A program made the position numbers and the translations under genes. Of a stretch of 7,507 nucleotides of DNA, positions 1-5,860 are shown piece by piece. The notes under the pieces are model-generated. The model searched no databases, was not told the DNA's origin, and saw only the letters and a list, made by a program, of their open reading frames with translations. How positions within the stretch are numbered: the stretch's first letter is position 1; each line of letters opens with the position of its first letter. This stretch comes from Candidatus Kaiserbacteria bacterium (GTDB taxonomy: Bacteria; Patescibacteriota; Minisyncoccia; Phycocordibacterales; UBA918): assembly GCA_020428895.1 (NCBI GenBank), contig JAGQLZ010000008.1, positions 1-7,507 of the forward strand, given 5' to 3'.

Positions 1-18
1 AGTGGCGCCGGCTTTTTT
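1..18 (+). terminator. GC-rich half-palindrome followed by a T run, probable truncated intrinsic terminator
   Basis: The first 12 bases are strikingly GC-rich (GGCGCCGGC) in an AT-rich window and are followed by six T's. This is how the 3' arm and U-tract of a rho-independent terminator for a plus-strand gene would look; the 5' arm would lie left of the window. It sits directly after the tyrA-like stop (TAA at 19-17, minus strand), so it could also serve as a bidirectional terminator between convergent genes. A weaker pairing, GGCTT at 10-14 with AAGCC at 36-40, also brackets that stop. The missing arm is an inference. Confidence 0.45.
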
Positions 19-757
19 ATACTTTCTTCCTAAGCAAGCCTTTTAAAACAACTTCCTGTGCGTCATGAAATCGTACTGCGGCTGCTTCACAGTATGGATT
101 GAAATTATAAACATCCATAAATAGTTTTCCATCCTGAGCTACACTCTCAACTGCATTCATCAAAGACTGAAAAGAAACTGTGTCCATATTAGTTCGACCA
201 AAACCAGCTGTACTCATTACTTGTCCAATATAGTGAGTCATAAACAGTGTGTCTGCCAATAATTTATCATGTTCTTCTGCTGACATCTCAATAAAAACAA
301 AACTCAGTCCACTCATGAAATTTCTTACAGCTTCATACTCCTCTTCCCCAATTGTTTTATCAGTCACTACAATTCTAAAACCGCTGACATCTTCGTTTTG
401 TTTTTTGTAACTTTCGGCGCCAAACATCGGGTGGCATGACAACCATCTCTTGTCACTTAGATATTTTTTAAATAAATCTCCGGTGTGTGTTTTTACTGTA
501 GCAACATCAACTACCACGGTTTCTTTTTCAATATATGAAAGTAGACTTTTAAGCTGTTCTTCATATCCAGCAATTGAACCACATAATATAACCACGTCAG
601 TGGTGGCGGTTTTTGCCAGACTGAAAAATCTTTCTTCGTCTATTTCTGCTCGTTTAGAAAAAATTCGCACTTCCACCTCCGGCAAAAACCGCCTAACTAA
701 CAACTCAACAAACTGTCCAAAATGGCCATGACCAACTATGCCAACCGTCTTAATCAT
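17..757 (-). CDS. Prephenate/arogenate dehydrogenase-like protein (TyrA family)
   Basis: A 246-residue NAD(P)-dependent dehydrogenase of the TyrA family, whose members oxidatively decarboxylate prephenate or arogenate in tyrosine synthesis. The Rossmann fold begins at residue 3 with the glycine motif GHGHFG (9-14). DVATVKT (84-90) matches the family DxxSxK segment, HPMFGAES (109-116) is the hallmark substrate-site motif, and EEHD (161-164) with the following helix (LADTLFMTHYIGQ) matches the family's EHD...THF region. It is shorter than most TyrA proteins and carries no chorismate mutase or ACT domain. It starts ATG at 757, overlapping the end of the upstream kinase gene by 8 nt, so the two are probably co-transcribed and translationally coupled. 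No other aromatic amino-acid gene is in view, so the substrate is uncertain. The family assignment is firm; the exact reaction is not. Confidence 0.82.
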   Translation of the reverse strand: MIKTVGIVGHGHFGQFVELLVRRFLPEVEVRIFSKRAEIDEERFFSLAKTATTDVVILCGSIAGYEEQLKSLLSYIEKETVVVDVATVKTHTGDLFKKYLSDKRWLSCHPMFGAESYKKQNEDVSGFRIVVTDKTIGEEEYEAVRNFMSGLSFVFIEMSAEEHDKLLADTLFMTHYIGQVMSTAGFGRTNMDTVSFQSLMNAVESVAQDGKLFMDVYNFNPYCEAAAVRFHDAQEVVLKGLLRKKV

Positions 758-1301
758 TGATAGTGGCTAAAAATTTATCAACATCTTCATATAACTTTTC
801 TAAGTTATTATCATTAAAAATTGTGTAATCTGCCATTTCCATAACCGCTCTAATATTTGGACCACTACCGGTTTTTCCTTCCTCTTCACGCTCTGAATCT
901 GCTATAAACTGACTGAATGTAACATCGTCTTTTTTACCATCTTTTCTTTTTATAACCCGTTCGTATCTTATTTTTATATCAGCATCAATTCCTAATATAA
1001 TTCCACCAATTTTTCTTACATACTCTCCTTCACTAACTCTATGTAACGCTTCGAGAATATAATTATCATGCTTTGCATCTTTAGCATATTGGTGGGAAAA
1101 ATGTAAAACTCCACCTTCGTAATCCTTAATTAACTCATTAGCCAACTTAGATAAATTTTCCCGAGTTGCAACGATATTGCGTTCCTTTAAGATTTTCTTT
1201 AACACATCAGAACTAGAATAATGTGTAAATCCTTTCGACTTCAAATAATTTACAACCGTGCCTTTTCCAGACCCTAAAGTGCCTGCTATTCCAATAATCA
1301 T
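750..1301 (-). CDS. CoaE-like P-loop kinase (dephospho-CoA kinase/NMP kinase fold)
   Basis: A 183-residue small P-loop kinase. The Walker A motif GTLGSGKGT is at residues 7-15, immediately after the first beta strand, as in dephospho-CoA and nucleoside-monophosphate kinases. Further family-like features are the YSSSDVLKK segment (28-36), TRENLSKLANEL (46-57), the GIDADIKIRYERVIKR strand plus basic lid helix (104-119), and the ADYTIFND segment before the C-terminal helix (157-164). The open frame extends 18 codons further upstream, but the ATG at 1301 is preferred because it puts the P-loop at the usual distance from the N-terminus and because the upstream part covers a candidate promoter and palindrome. 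The gene overlaps the following tyrA-like gene by 8 nt. The phosphate acceptor (dephospho-CoA or a nucleotide) cannot be read from sequence, so no gene symbol is given. Confidence 0.75.
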   Translation of the reverse strand: MIIGIAGTLGSGKGTVVNYLKSKGFTHYSSSDVLKKILKERNIVATRENLSKLANELIKDYEGGVLHFSHQYAKDAKHDNYILEALHRVSEGEYVRKIGGIILGIDADIKIRYERVIKRKDGKKDDVTFSQFIADSEREEEGKTGSGPNIRAVMEMADYTIFNDNNLEKLYEDVDKFLATIND

Positions 1302-1309
1302 GAATGAAT

Positions 1310-1328
1310 AAATGCCCGTAGGGCTTAT
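1310..1328 (-). repeat. Short hairpin just upstream of the kinase start codon
   Basis: On the minus strand GCCC, loop TAC and GGGC (1324-1314) form a small GC stem flanked by AATAA on one side and TTATT after a two-base bulge on the other, 12 nt before the ATG at 1301. If transcribed it could influence initiation at the kinase gene. The GC core is only four pairs, so the functional claim is weak. Confidence 0.25.
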
Positions 1329-1355
1329 TATGAATTTATGTCCCAATTCCTTCAA
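1327..1355 (-). promoter_or_regulatory. Candidate sigma70-type promoter for the kinase-tyrA pair
   Basis: Read on the minus strand, TTGAAG (1355-1350) and CATAAT (1332-1327) are separated by exactly 17 nt, close to the TTGACA/TATAAT consensus. The predicted transcript would start about 18-20 nt before the ATG at 1301. The -35 element lies inside a perfect 10-bp inverted repeat (1344-1371), which makes an operator possible. Assigned by motif and spacing only. Confidence 0.5.
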
Positions 1356-1371
1356 TTCCTAGAAGGAATTG
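1344..1371. repeat. Perfect 10-bp inverted repeat between secF and the kinase gene
   Basis: CAATTCCTTC (1344-1353) and GAAGGAATTG (1362-1371) are exact reverse complements separated by 8 nt. The spacer itself begins with AATTCCTA, giving a tandem 9-mer CAATTCCTT/CAATTCCTA and an alternative shorter hairpin. There is no T run after it in either direction, so it is not a classical intrinsic terminator. It overlaps the predicted -35 box of the kinase promoter, so an operator or structured leader is a reasonable reading. Confidence 0.5.
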
Positions 1372-1411
1372 CTGGACGAACGAAGTTAATAATATAACAA
1401 TATCCTATAAA

Positions 1412-1426
1412 CAGAAATTATTTCTG
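1412..1426 (-). repeat. Inverted repeat whose loop is the secF stop codon
   Basis: CAGAAA (1412-1417) and TTTCTG (1421-1426) are perfect reverse complements, and the three bases between them (1418-1420) are precisely the secF TAA stop. On the minus-strand RNA a six-pair stem would be followed by a short U-rich stretch (UUUAUA), so it might help form the 3' end of the secDF mRNA. It is weak compared with typical intrinsic terminators. Confidence 0.4.
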
Positions 1427-2401
1427 ATCCGCCTCTTTAGTAGCTGAACGTTCAGCCATATACACCAAAAGTGGCGGGGCTAAGAAAATAGACGAGTAAG
1501 TACCGGCCACTACTCCAGCAATCAGAATCAGAGCAAAAATCTGAGTTACACTACCACCAATGAAATAAAGAGCGATTAGTGCCAAGAGTGTGGTGAAAGA
1601 AGTGTTGATAGATCTTGCAATAGTCTGACTAACCGACTCACTAACAATTTCAGAAAATGGTTTATTAAATACATAATCAATCTCTTCTTTTGGCTGTCCA
1701 AACTCATCTTTGGTTTTCTTTTTCTTTTCCTGACGATACCGAATTAGATTTTCACGAACTCGGTCAAATACCACGATAGTGTCATTTACTGAGTAACCAA
1801 GTACCGCCAAAAGAGCCATCACAAACAACACGTCCACTTCTACTCCGAGTAATAAACCTAACAATGACATTAGCGCGGCTGGCACCAGAACATCATGTAT
1901 TAAAGCAAAAATAGTAATTCCACCATAAACCCATGAACCAACTGGTTTACCAACTCCCGCAAAAGCAAAAGCCACATAAAGAATGATTATTAGAGCTACT
2001 CCACCAATTGCCCAAACTGCTTTATTTTTTAACTCTTCACCAATCACCGGTCCGATGGAAGTAAATCGGTCAATAGTTCCTTCATTTATTTCTGTAACAG
2101 CAGCGTGCAGTGATTCCCGTTCTGGTTCAGACAAATCTCTAGTTCGGATAATATAACCAATTCCTCCGTCATTATTAGCTGACTGTCGAACTGAAAAAGC
2201 GCCTAGATCGCTAACTGAAGAATTAACCGCCTCTTCTATAACACTCTGGGTTGGCTTATCTTCATAAGAAACTTCAGTTAAAGACCCACCAGTAAAATCT
2301 ATACCTAACTTAAGTCCAAAAATACTAACTACCGCCAAAGACCCTAACATTACTGACAGTCCAATAGTTAGAAATATTTTTTTGTTTTCGATAATTTTCA
2401 T
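1418..2401 (-). CDS. secF: Protein translocase subunit SecF
   Basis: A 327-residue inner-membrane protein that with SecD uses the proton-motive force to assist late steps of Sec-dependent export. It has one N-terminal membrane segment (about 10-30), then the signature LGIDFTGGS (32-40), a periplasmic/external domain to about 125, and five further hydrophobic segments (roughly 128-148, 158-186, 190-211, 267-283, 287-312). The conserved YSVNDTIVVFDRVREN (203-218) contains the RND-type acidic residue region, and RSINTSFTTLLAL (263-275) and GTYSSIFLAPPLL (300-312) are classic SecF motifs. A charged insertion rich in Lys/Glu (about 221-248) enlarges the cytoplasmic loop between segments 4 and 5. 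ATG at 2401 lies 4 nt after the secD stop with no Shine-Dalgarno sequence, suggesting coupling to secD translation. Confidence 0.96.
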   Translation of the reverse strand: MKIIENKKIFLTIGLSVMLGSLAVVSIFGLKLGIDFTGGSLTEVSYEDKPTQSVIEEAVNSSVSDLGAFSVRQSANNDGGIGYIIRTRDLSEPERESLHAAVTEINEGTIDRFTSIGPVIGEELKNKAVWAIGGVALIIILYVAFAFAGVGKPVGSWVYGGITIFALIHDVLVPAALMSLLGLLLGVEVDVLFVMALLAVLGYSVNDTIVVFDRVRENLIRYRQEKKKKTKDEFGQPKEEIDYVFNKPFSEIVSESVSQTIARSINTSFTTLLALIALYFIGGSVTQIFALILIAGVVAGTYSSIFLAPPLLVYMAERSATKEADQK

Positions 2402-2413
2402 AAAATTATTTTA
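2401..2413 (-). repeat. Small palindrome centred on the secD stop codon
   Basis: TAAAA (2401-2405) and TTTTA (2409-2413) flank the secD TAA (2406-2408) symmetrically, and the same stretch carries the first base of the secF start codon. It is A/T only and five pairs, so alone it could be chance. It is listed because secF and three other genes here have the same arrangement. Confidence 0.25.
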
Positions 2414-3806
2414 GTCCAGTTTTATACAGTTTAGCTAATAGTCCAGCTTCTGACTTCTTAACACTAGGTAAGGCAATTAGTAATGTCCTAGTTACTACAA
2501 TAGCGGTAAGCATCGACATAACCACTCCAATTCCAAACACTAGCGCAAAACCTTTAACCATTGAGGTACCAAACCAAAACAAAATTATGGCAGATAATAG
2601 GCTTGTGATGTTACCGTCTCGAATAGCACTCCAAGCTCTAGTAAAACCAGTTCGAGCGGCTTCCCGACTAGGTGAACCATTCTGGTATTCTTCTTTCATT
2701 CGTTCAAAGACTAGAACATTTGCATCAACTGCCATACCTATCGATAAAATAAATCCAGCTAAACCAGCGGCGGTTAAGGTTACCGGTATCAACATAAATA
2801 AAGACATCATAGAAACCAGATATACAAGTAGCGCAATCGAAGCTACAAAACCTGGTAACCGATACCAAAACACCATAAATAACATCACGAAACTAAATCC
2901 AATCACTCCAGCTTCGATGCCTTTATTTAATACTCCCCCACCCAATGAAGCTCCTACGGTCTGTGTGGAGACTAGTTCTATGCTCAGTGGCAAAGCACCA
3001 TAGTTTAAGTTCTCAGCTAAATTTTTAGCTTCTTCTAAAGTGAAATTACCGGTAATAACTGCCCGACCACCAGAAATTGTTTCGTTTATTCTCGGAGCCG
3101 ATACCATTTCTCCATCTAAGAAAATCGCTAAACTTTCACCTGTGTGTTGTCGGGTAATAGATTCAAATAAATCTGCTCCTTCAGAATTAAACTTAATTGC
3201 CACTAGAGGTTCATTTGATAATTGACCTGGTGAGTTACCTGACAATTCCAAAGCCGCGCTATCTAAATAACGTCCAGTTAAACCAGTATCAACAAAAGGA
3301 TCATTGGCTTCAGTACTAGTAGCTGAACTAGTGGCGTTTTCATAATCTGCCATTAATGACTCATCAATCAACTTAAATTCCAAAAGTGGCGTGGCCTTAA
3401 TGGCAGCGGCCGCTTCTTTTACATCGGTTACCCCTGGCAACTCAACCACTAAACGATGATGCTTATCATCGCCAGCCACAAAACTACTTTGCTCTACCTG
3501 AACAATTGGTTCGGATACACCAAAAATATTTACTCGGCGTTCAATCACATCTCGCAGTACCGACATTAAACTATCGACATCTTCAGGAGCTACCCCTTCT
3601 GTGTCAGCCTCGTAAACCAAGTGACTACCGCCAGCTAAATCTAAACCTAATTTAAACGGGTGCTTAGCTTCTGGATTGGTAACATTAGAATAAACAAAAT
3701 AAGCTAACAAACAGCCGGCGACGATTACTATCAGGCCACGAAAACTGCGTAAAATAACATCCGTACTATCCTCCTGTGTGGAGGTTTTTTCATTATCTTT
3801 AGACAT
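2406..3806 (-). CDS. secD: Protein translocase subunit SecD
   Basis: A 466-residue partner of SecF in the SecDF export motor. It has an N-terminal membrane anchor (about 23-41), the signature LGLDLAGGSHLVYE (53-66), and a large external P1-type region containing RVNIFGVSEPIVQ (91-103) and LVVELPGV (119-126). A Ser/Thr/Asn-rich low-complexity stretch (about 157-169) follows. Conserved FLDGEMVSAPRI (229-240) and GGRAVITGNFTLEEA (246-260) precede the membrane part. Five C-terminal hydrophobic segments (about 297-315, 319-337, 340-358, 398-413, 417-444) contain GMAVDANVLVFERMKEE (357-373), the hallmark segment with the conserved Asp at 361. ATG at 3806 is preceded at 11 nt by an extended -10 element. 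It is followed after 4 nt by secF, forming the conserved secDF order; yajC is not in the window. Confidence 0.96.
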   Translation of the reverse strand: MSKDNEKTSTQEDSTDVILRSFRGLIVIVAGCLLAYFVYSNVTNPEAKHPFKLGLDLAGGSHLVYEADTEGVAPEDVDSLMSVLRDVIERRVNIFGVSEPIVQVEQSSFVAGDDKHHRLVVELPGVTDVKEAAAAIKATPLLEFKLIDESLMADYENATSSATSTEANDPFVDTGLTGRYLDSAALELSGNSPGQLSNEPLVAIKFNSEGADLFESITRQHTGESLAIFLDGEMVSAPRINETISGGRAVITGNFTLEEAKNLAENLNYGALPLSIELVSTQTVGASLGGGVLNKGIEAGVIGFSFVMLFMVFWYRLPGFVASIALLVYLVSMMSLFMLIPVTLTAAGLAGFILSIGMAVDANVLVFERMKEEYQNGSPSREAARTGFTRAWSAIRDGNITSLLSAIILFWFGTSMVKGFALVFGIGVVMSMLTAIVVTRTLLIALPSVKKSEAGLLAKLYKTGLK

Positions 3807-3817
3807 AAAACCCTATC

Positions 3818-3826
3818 GTTATACCA
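3818..3826 (-). promoter_or_regulatory. Extended -10 promoter element for secDF
   Basis: On the minus strand TGG precedes TATAAC (3823-3818), an extended -10 (TGnTATAAT-like) element. The -10 ends 11 nt before the secD ATG at 3806, predicting a leader of only about 4-6 nt. The possible -35 at 17 nt (TGGTAT, 3846-3841) is weak and repeats the bases of the extended -10, so recognition may rely on the TGn motif. Confidence 0.5.
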
Positions 3827-3846
3827 TGATTGACAACACCATACCA

Positions 3847-4647
3847 CTAACGTTTTTGCTCGGCCAAACGTAAAACGTTACGGAGCAGAATCGCTACTGT
3901 AATCGGTCCAACGCCACCTGGTACTGGTGTAAATAGTGAAGCTTTCTTCTCGCAAGCTGGATCAACATCACCAGCCAATTGACCTTTTTGTTCTGAAGTA
4001 CCAGCATCAATAATCACCACACCCTCTTTGATCATTTTAGGAGTTAAAATTCCAGTTTTACCAACTCCTGTCACTACTACGTCAGCTTGTTTGGTAATCT
4101 CAGCCACTTTTTTTGTATGTTCGGTAATTGACGTAACTTCCGCTCCTTTTGATTTTAGCCAGATAACTGATGGTCTACCTACTAACATTCCTTGACCAAG
4201 GACTGCAACTTTCTTCCCCTTTAATTCAATATTGTGCGTATCTAAAATAGCTGAAATTGCTCCCACCACTGGTGGCAGAACCTCTTCTTGAGAACCATCG
4301 TAAGTCAATACATCTGCATCATGAGATGGAGGTATAGCCGTTAATACTTCTTCAATATCAATTCTTTTTGGAAATGGTAACTGCACCACTATTCCATCTG
4401 AGTTTGCCACTGACTGTTGCACCGCCATAACAGCCGCTTGAGTAGACCCTTCAGAATCAAGCTCAGTTAGTACGATTTCAATACCAACTTCGGCGGCTCG
4501 TTTACTTTTTAACTCAATGAATTTCTTAGTCTCAAAAGTTGGTTCACAAGTAATAACGTGTAAACGAGGCGGCTTTTTAAGAAGCGCAACATCAATGGCG
4601 GTATTTTTTAGTATATTTTCAGAAATTTTTCTACCGTCTACCAGCAT
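3847..4647 (-). CDS. folD: FolD: methylenetetrahydrofolate dehydrogenase/methenyltetrahydrofolate cyclohydrolase
   Basis: A 266-residue cytoplasmic enzyme interconverting 5,10-methylene-, methenyl- and 10-formyl-tetrahydrofolate with NAD(P). The C-terminal nucleotide-binding half is canonical: GQGMLVGRP (151-159), ADVVVTGVGK (188-197), VIIDAG (211-216), GDVDP (226-230) and TPVPGGVGPITVAILL (240-255). In the N-terminal catalytic half, IELK (44-47) supplies the expected catalytic Lys 47 and VQLPFP (88-93) is present. The Tyr of the usual YVxxK motif is Phe 43, KDVDGF reads HDADVL (109-114), and PCTPxG reads LPPVVG (124-129). A TTG at 4662 would add five residues, but it overlaps the predicted -10, so ATG 4647 is preferred. 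It has its own promoter and ends in TAG. Confidence 0.9.
   Translation of the reverse strand: MLVDGRKISENILKNTAIDVALLKKPPRLHVITCEPTFETKKFIELKSKRAAEVGIEIVLTELDSEGSTQAAVMAVQQSVANSDGIVVQLPFPKRIDIEEVLTAIPPSHDADVLTYDGSQEEVLPPVVGAISAILDTHNIELKGKKVAVLGQGMLVGRPSVIWLKSKGAEVTSITEHTKKVAEITKQADVVVTGVGKTGILTPKMIKEGVVIIDAGTSEQKGQLAGDVDPACEKKASLFTPVPGGVGPITVAILLRNVLRLAEQKR
3848..3880 (-). repeat. Nine-bp inverted repeat overlapping the folD stop codon
   Basis: TAACGTTTT (3848-3856) and AAAACGTTA (3872-3880) are exact reverse complements with a 15-nt loop. The left arm includes two bases of the folD TAG stop, so on the folD transcript the stem spans the last ten codons and the stop. No U-tract follows, so it is not a textbook terminator. 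It could stabilise the 3' end or affect termination before the secD promoter just downstream. Confidence 0.4.
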
Positions 4648-4661
4648 GTTTAATTGAGGCA

Positions 4662-4690
4662 AGTATACCCCGACCGATTGATTAGGTCTA
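4662..4690 (-). promoter_or_regulatory. Sigma70-type promoter for folD
   Basis: Minus strand TAGACC (4690-4685), 17 nt, then TATACT (4667-4662). The -35 matches TTGACA at four of six positions and the -10 matches TATAAT at five of six, with optimal spacing. The expected start is about 4655, only 8 nt before the ATG at 4647. This supports ATG 4647 over the TTG at 4662, which falls within the -10. Confidence 0.6.
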
Positions 4691-4714
4691 TGATAATAAA
4701 TGGTGTAATAATCT

Positions 4715-4734
4715 ACCAGTATTAAGAAACTGGT
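4715..4734 (-). repeat. Inverted repeat with the epimerase stop codon in the loop
   Basis: ACCAGT (4715-4720) and ACTGGT (4729-4734) pair perfectly around an 8-nt loop that contains the TAA stop (4724-4722) of the epimerase gene. On the transcript it is followed by an A/U-rich but not pure-U stretch. It is a weak candidate 3'-end hairpin. Confidence 0.35.
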
Positions 4735-5801
4735 TTAGAATTTTTCTTATCTTCTGGTACCCAACTTTCGTATCTACCATCAGTGTAACGAAAAGCATCT
4801 TTACTACTATATTTACACTTATAGACAGTAGCTAGTTTTTCGCCACTCATTACAACCGGATATGAGTAAAATCGCCAACTACCAGAACAAGTCGGGATAC
4901 GTCCTCGGGTGGTGTGCCAAAAAAACCAAAAAGCAAATCTGGCCATCCATGGCTGAATCGGTAAAATTTTCTTCCCTACAGCATCAGCCATATCTTTGGC
5001 ATATACCGGCTCACCGGTTGGAGTAATGTTAAATACGTTGTATTCCCAATTCATGTCTTCAAAAGTAAATTTCATCATGATGTCATTCACATCATCTTCA
5101 TGAATAAATTGACGTACCCAACCTTTTGTCGCTGGTACAAATGAAGTCAGGGTTGTAATAATACGGTTAATAAAACCGCCCTTAAGATTACCTTGCAGGG
5201 CTGACTGAAGGCCAAAACGAATACGCATAAACCGACCACGTGGACCGGTTATAGCGGCCGGTCGTACGATTGATACTTGTGGTACCACTCTGCCTTCTTT
5301 TTTGGCTTGCTCAAATTTAGCCTGTAAATTTTCTTCAGTTACCTTCTTTTCATAAGCGTAAATATAATCATCATCTCGAAAACCTTCTTCTTCAGTAAAA
5401 AGATGCTCGAAACGATTATCTCTACGAGCTGAATATGAGGACGCCGTTGAATAATAAATGAGCTTCTTTACAGACGGCAGTGATAAAGCAAAATCAAAGA
5501 CTTTATTCGAACCATCAACATTCCAACGCCACTGTTCATCTTTCTGTCCATACATAGCTCGAATCTGCCAAGCTGTGTGAATTACTGTATCTGGTTCATA
5601 TTTAGCCACCTCTTCCTGCCAACCATCGTCAGCCATATTTTGCTGGAGGTATTTAACTTTAGGAATTTCTTTACACCAGTCACTTTGTGGCTCTTTGTCG
5701 AGGGCAATAATTTGTCTAACATCATCACGTTTAGAAAGCTGGTCGCAAAGCATCTCGCCAACATATCCAACTCCCACAATGAAAATAGTTCTTTGTTCCA
5801 T
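4722..5801 (-). CDS. NAD-dependent nucleotide-sugar epimerase/dehydratase (extended SDR family)
   Basis: A 359-residue cytoplasmic short-chain dehydrogenase of the extended type, which modifies nucleotide-activated sugars. The Rossmann glycine motif GVGYVG is at 10-15, and acidic Asp 35 (IIALDK) at the end of strand 2 suggests NAD rather than NADP. STASSYS (118-124) supplies the catalytic Ser/Thr region and YAYEK (148-152) the YxxxK pair. RPAAITGPRG (180-189) and QFIHEDDVND (231-240) are typical of epimerase/dehydratase substrate domains. The C-terminal third has an aromatic, basic stretch around PWMARFAFWFFW (284-295). The frame opens ten codons earlier, but ATG 5801 places the Rossmann motif correctly and lies exactly where an extended -10 predicts a leaderless start. 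It follows a sugar-phosphate transferase gene by 44 nt, so a surface-glycan role is likely. The sugar substrate is unknown. Confidence 0.82.
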   Translation of the reverse strand: MEQRTIFIVGVGYVGEMLCDQLSKRDDVRQIIALDKEPQSDWCKEIPKVKYLQQNMADDGWQEEVAKYEPDTVIHTAWQIRAMYGQKDEQWRWNVDGSNKVFDFALSLPSVKKLIYYSTASSYSARRDNRFEHLFTEEEGFRDDDYIYAYEKKVTEENLQAKFEQAKKEGRVVPQVSIVRPAAITGPRGRFMRIRFGLQSALQGNLKGGFINRIITTLTSFVPATKGWVRQFIHEDDVNDIMMKFTFEDMNWEYNVFNITPTGEPVYAKDMADAVGKKILPIQPWMARFAFWFFWHTTRGRIPTCSGSWRFYSYPVVMSGEKLATVYKCKYSSKDAFRYTDGRYESWVPEDKKNSKPVS

Positions 5802-5808
5802 ACGCGCT

Positions 5809-5817
5809 AGTATAACA
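5809..5817 (-). promoter_or_regulatory. Extended -10 promoter predicting a leaderless epimerase mRNA
   Basis: Minus strand TGT followed by TATACT (5814-5809) is a good extended -10. Seven bases separate the hexamer from the ATG at 5801, so transcription would begin at or one base before the start codon. No convincing -35 is seen at 17 nt (TTTCGA-like). There is no room for a ribosome binding site. Confidence 0.5.
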
Positions 5818-5836
5818 AACCTCAGTCGCAATCGAA

Positions 5837-5860
5837 AAGTTACATTTACTTTGGTAACTT
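5837..5860 (-). repeat. Inverted repeat with the sugar-transferase stop codon in the loop
   Basis: AAGTTAC (5837-5843) and GTAACTT (5854-5860) are perfect seven-base complements. The 10-nt loop contains the TAA stop (5848-5846) of the sugar transferase. On the transcript the 3' arm runs into UUUU, so this is the most terminator-like of the stop-codon hairpins here, although the stem is AU-rich. Confidence 0.4.

Noticed and set aside
450..731. 93-codon open frame antisense to the tyrA-like gene
   Set aside because: Low-complexity Ser/Thr-rich translation with no promoter or family resemblance, opposite a clear TyrA-family gene.
2587..3003. 138-codon open frame on the plus strand, antisense to secD
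   Set aside because: Antisense to a well-conserved membrane region of SecD, with no recognisable domain; the frame is a by-product of secD codon use.
3406..3413. GCGGCCGC palindrome
   Set aside because: It lies inside secD at a run of alanine codons; codon choice explains it.
4660..4662. TTG as the folD start codon
   Set aside because: It lies within the TATACT -10 element; FolD proteins normally begin close to the LVDGRK-like strand, which ATG 4647 provides.
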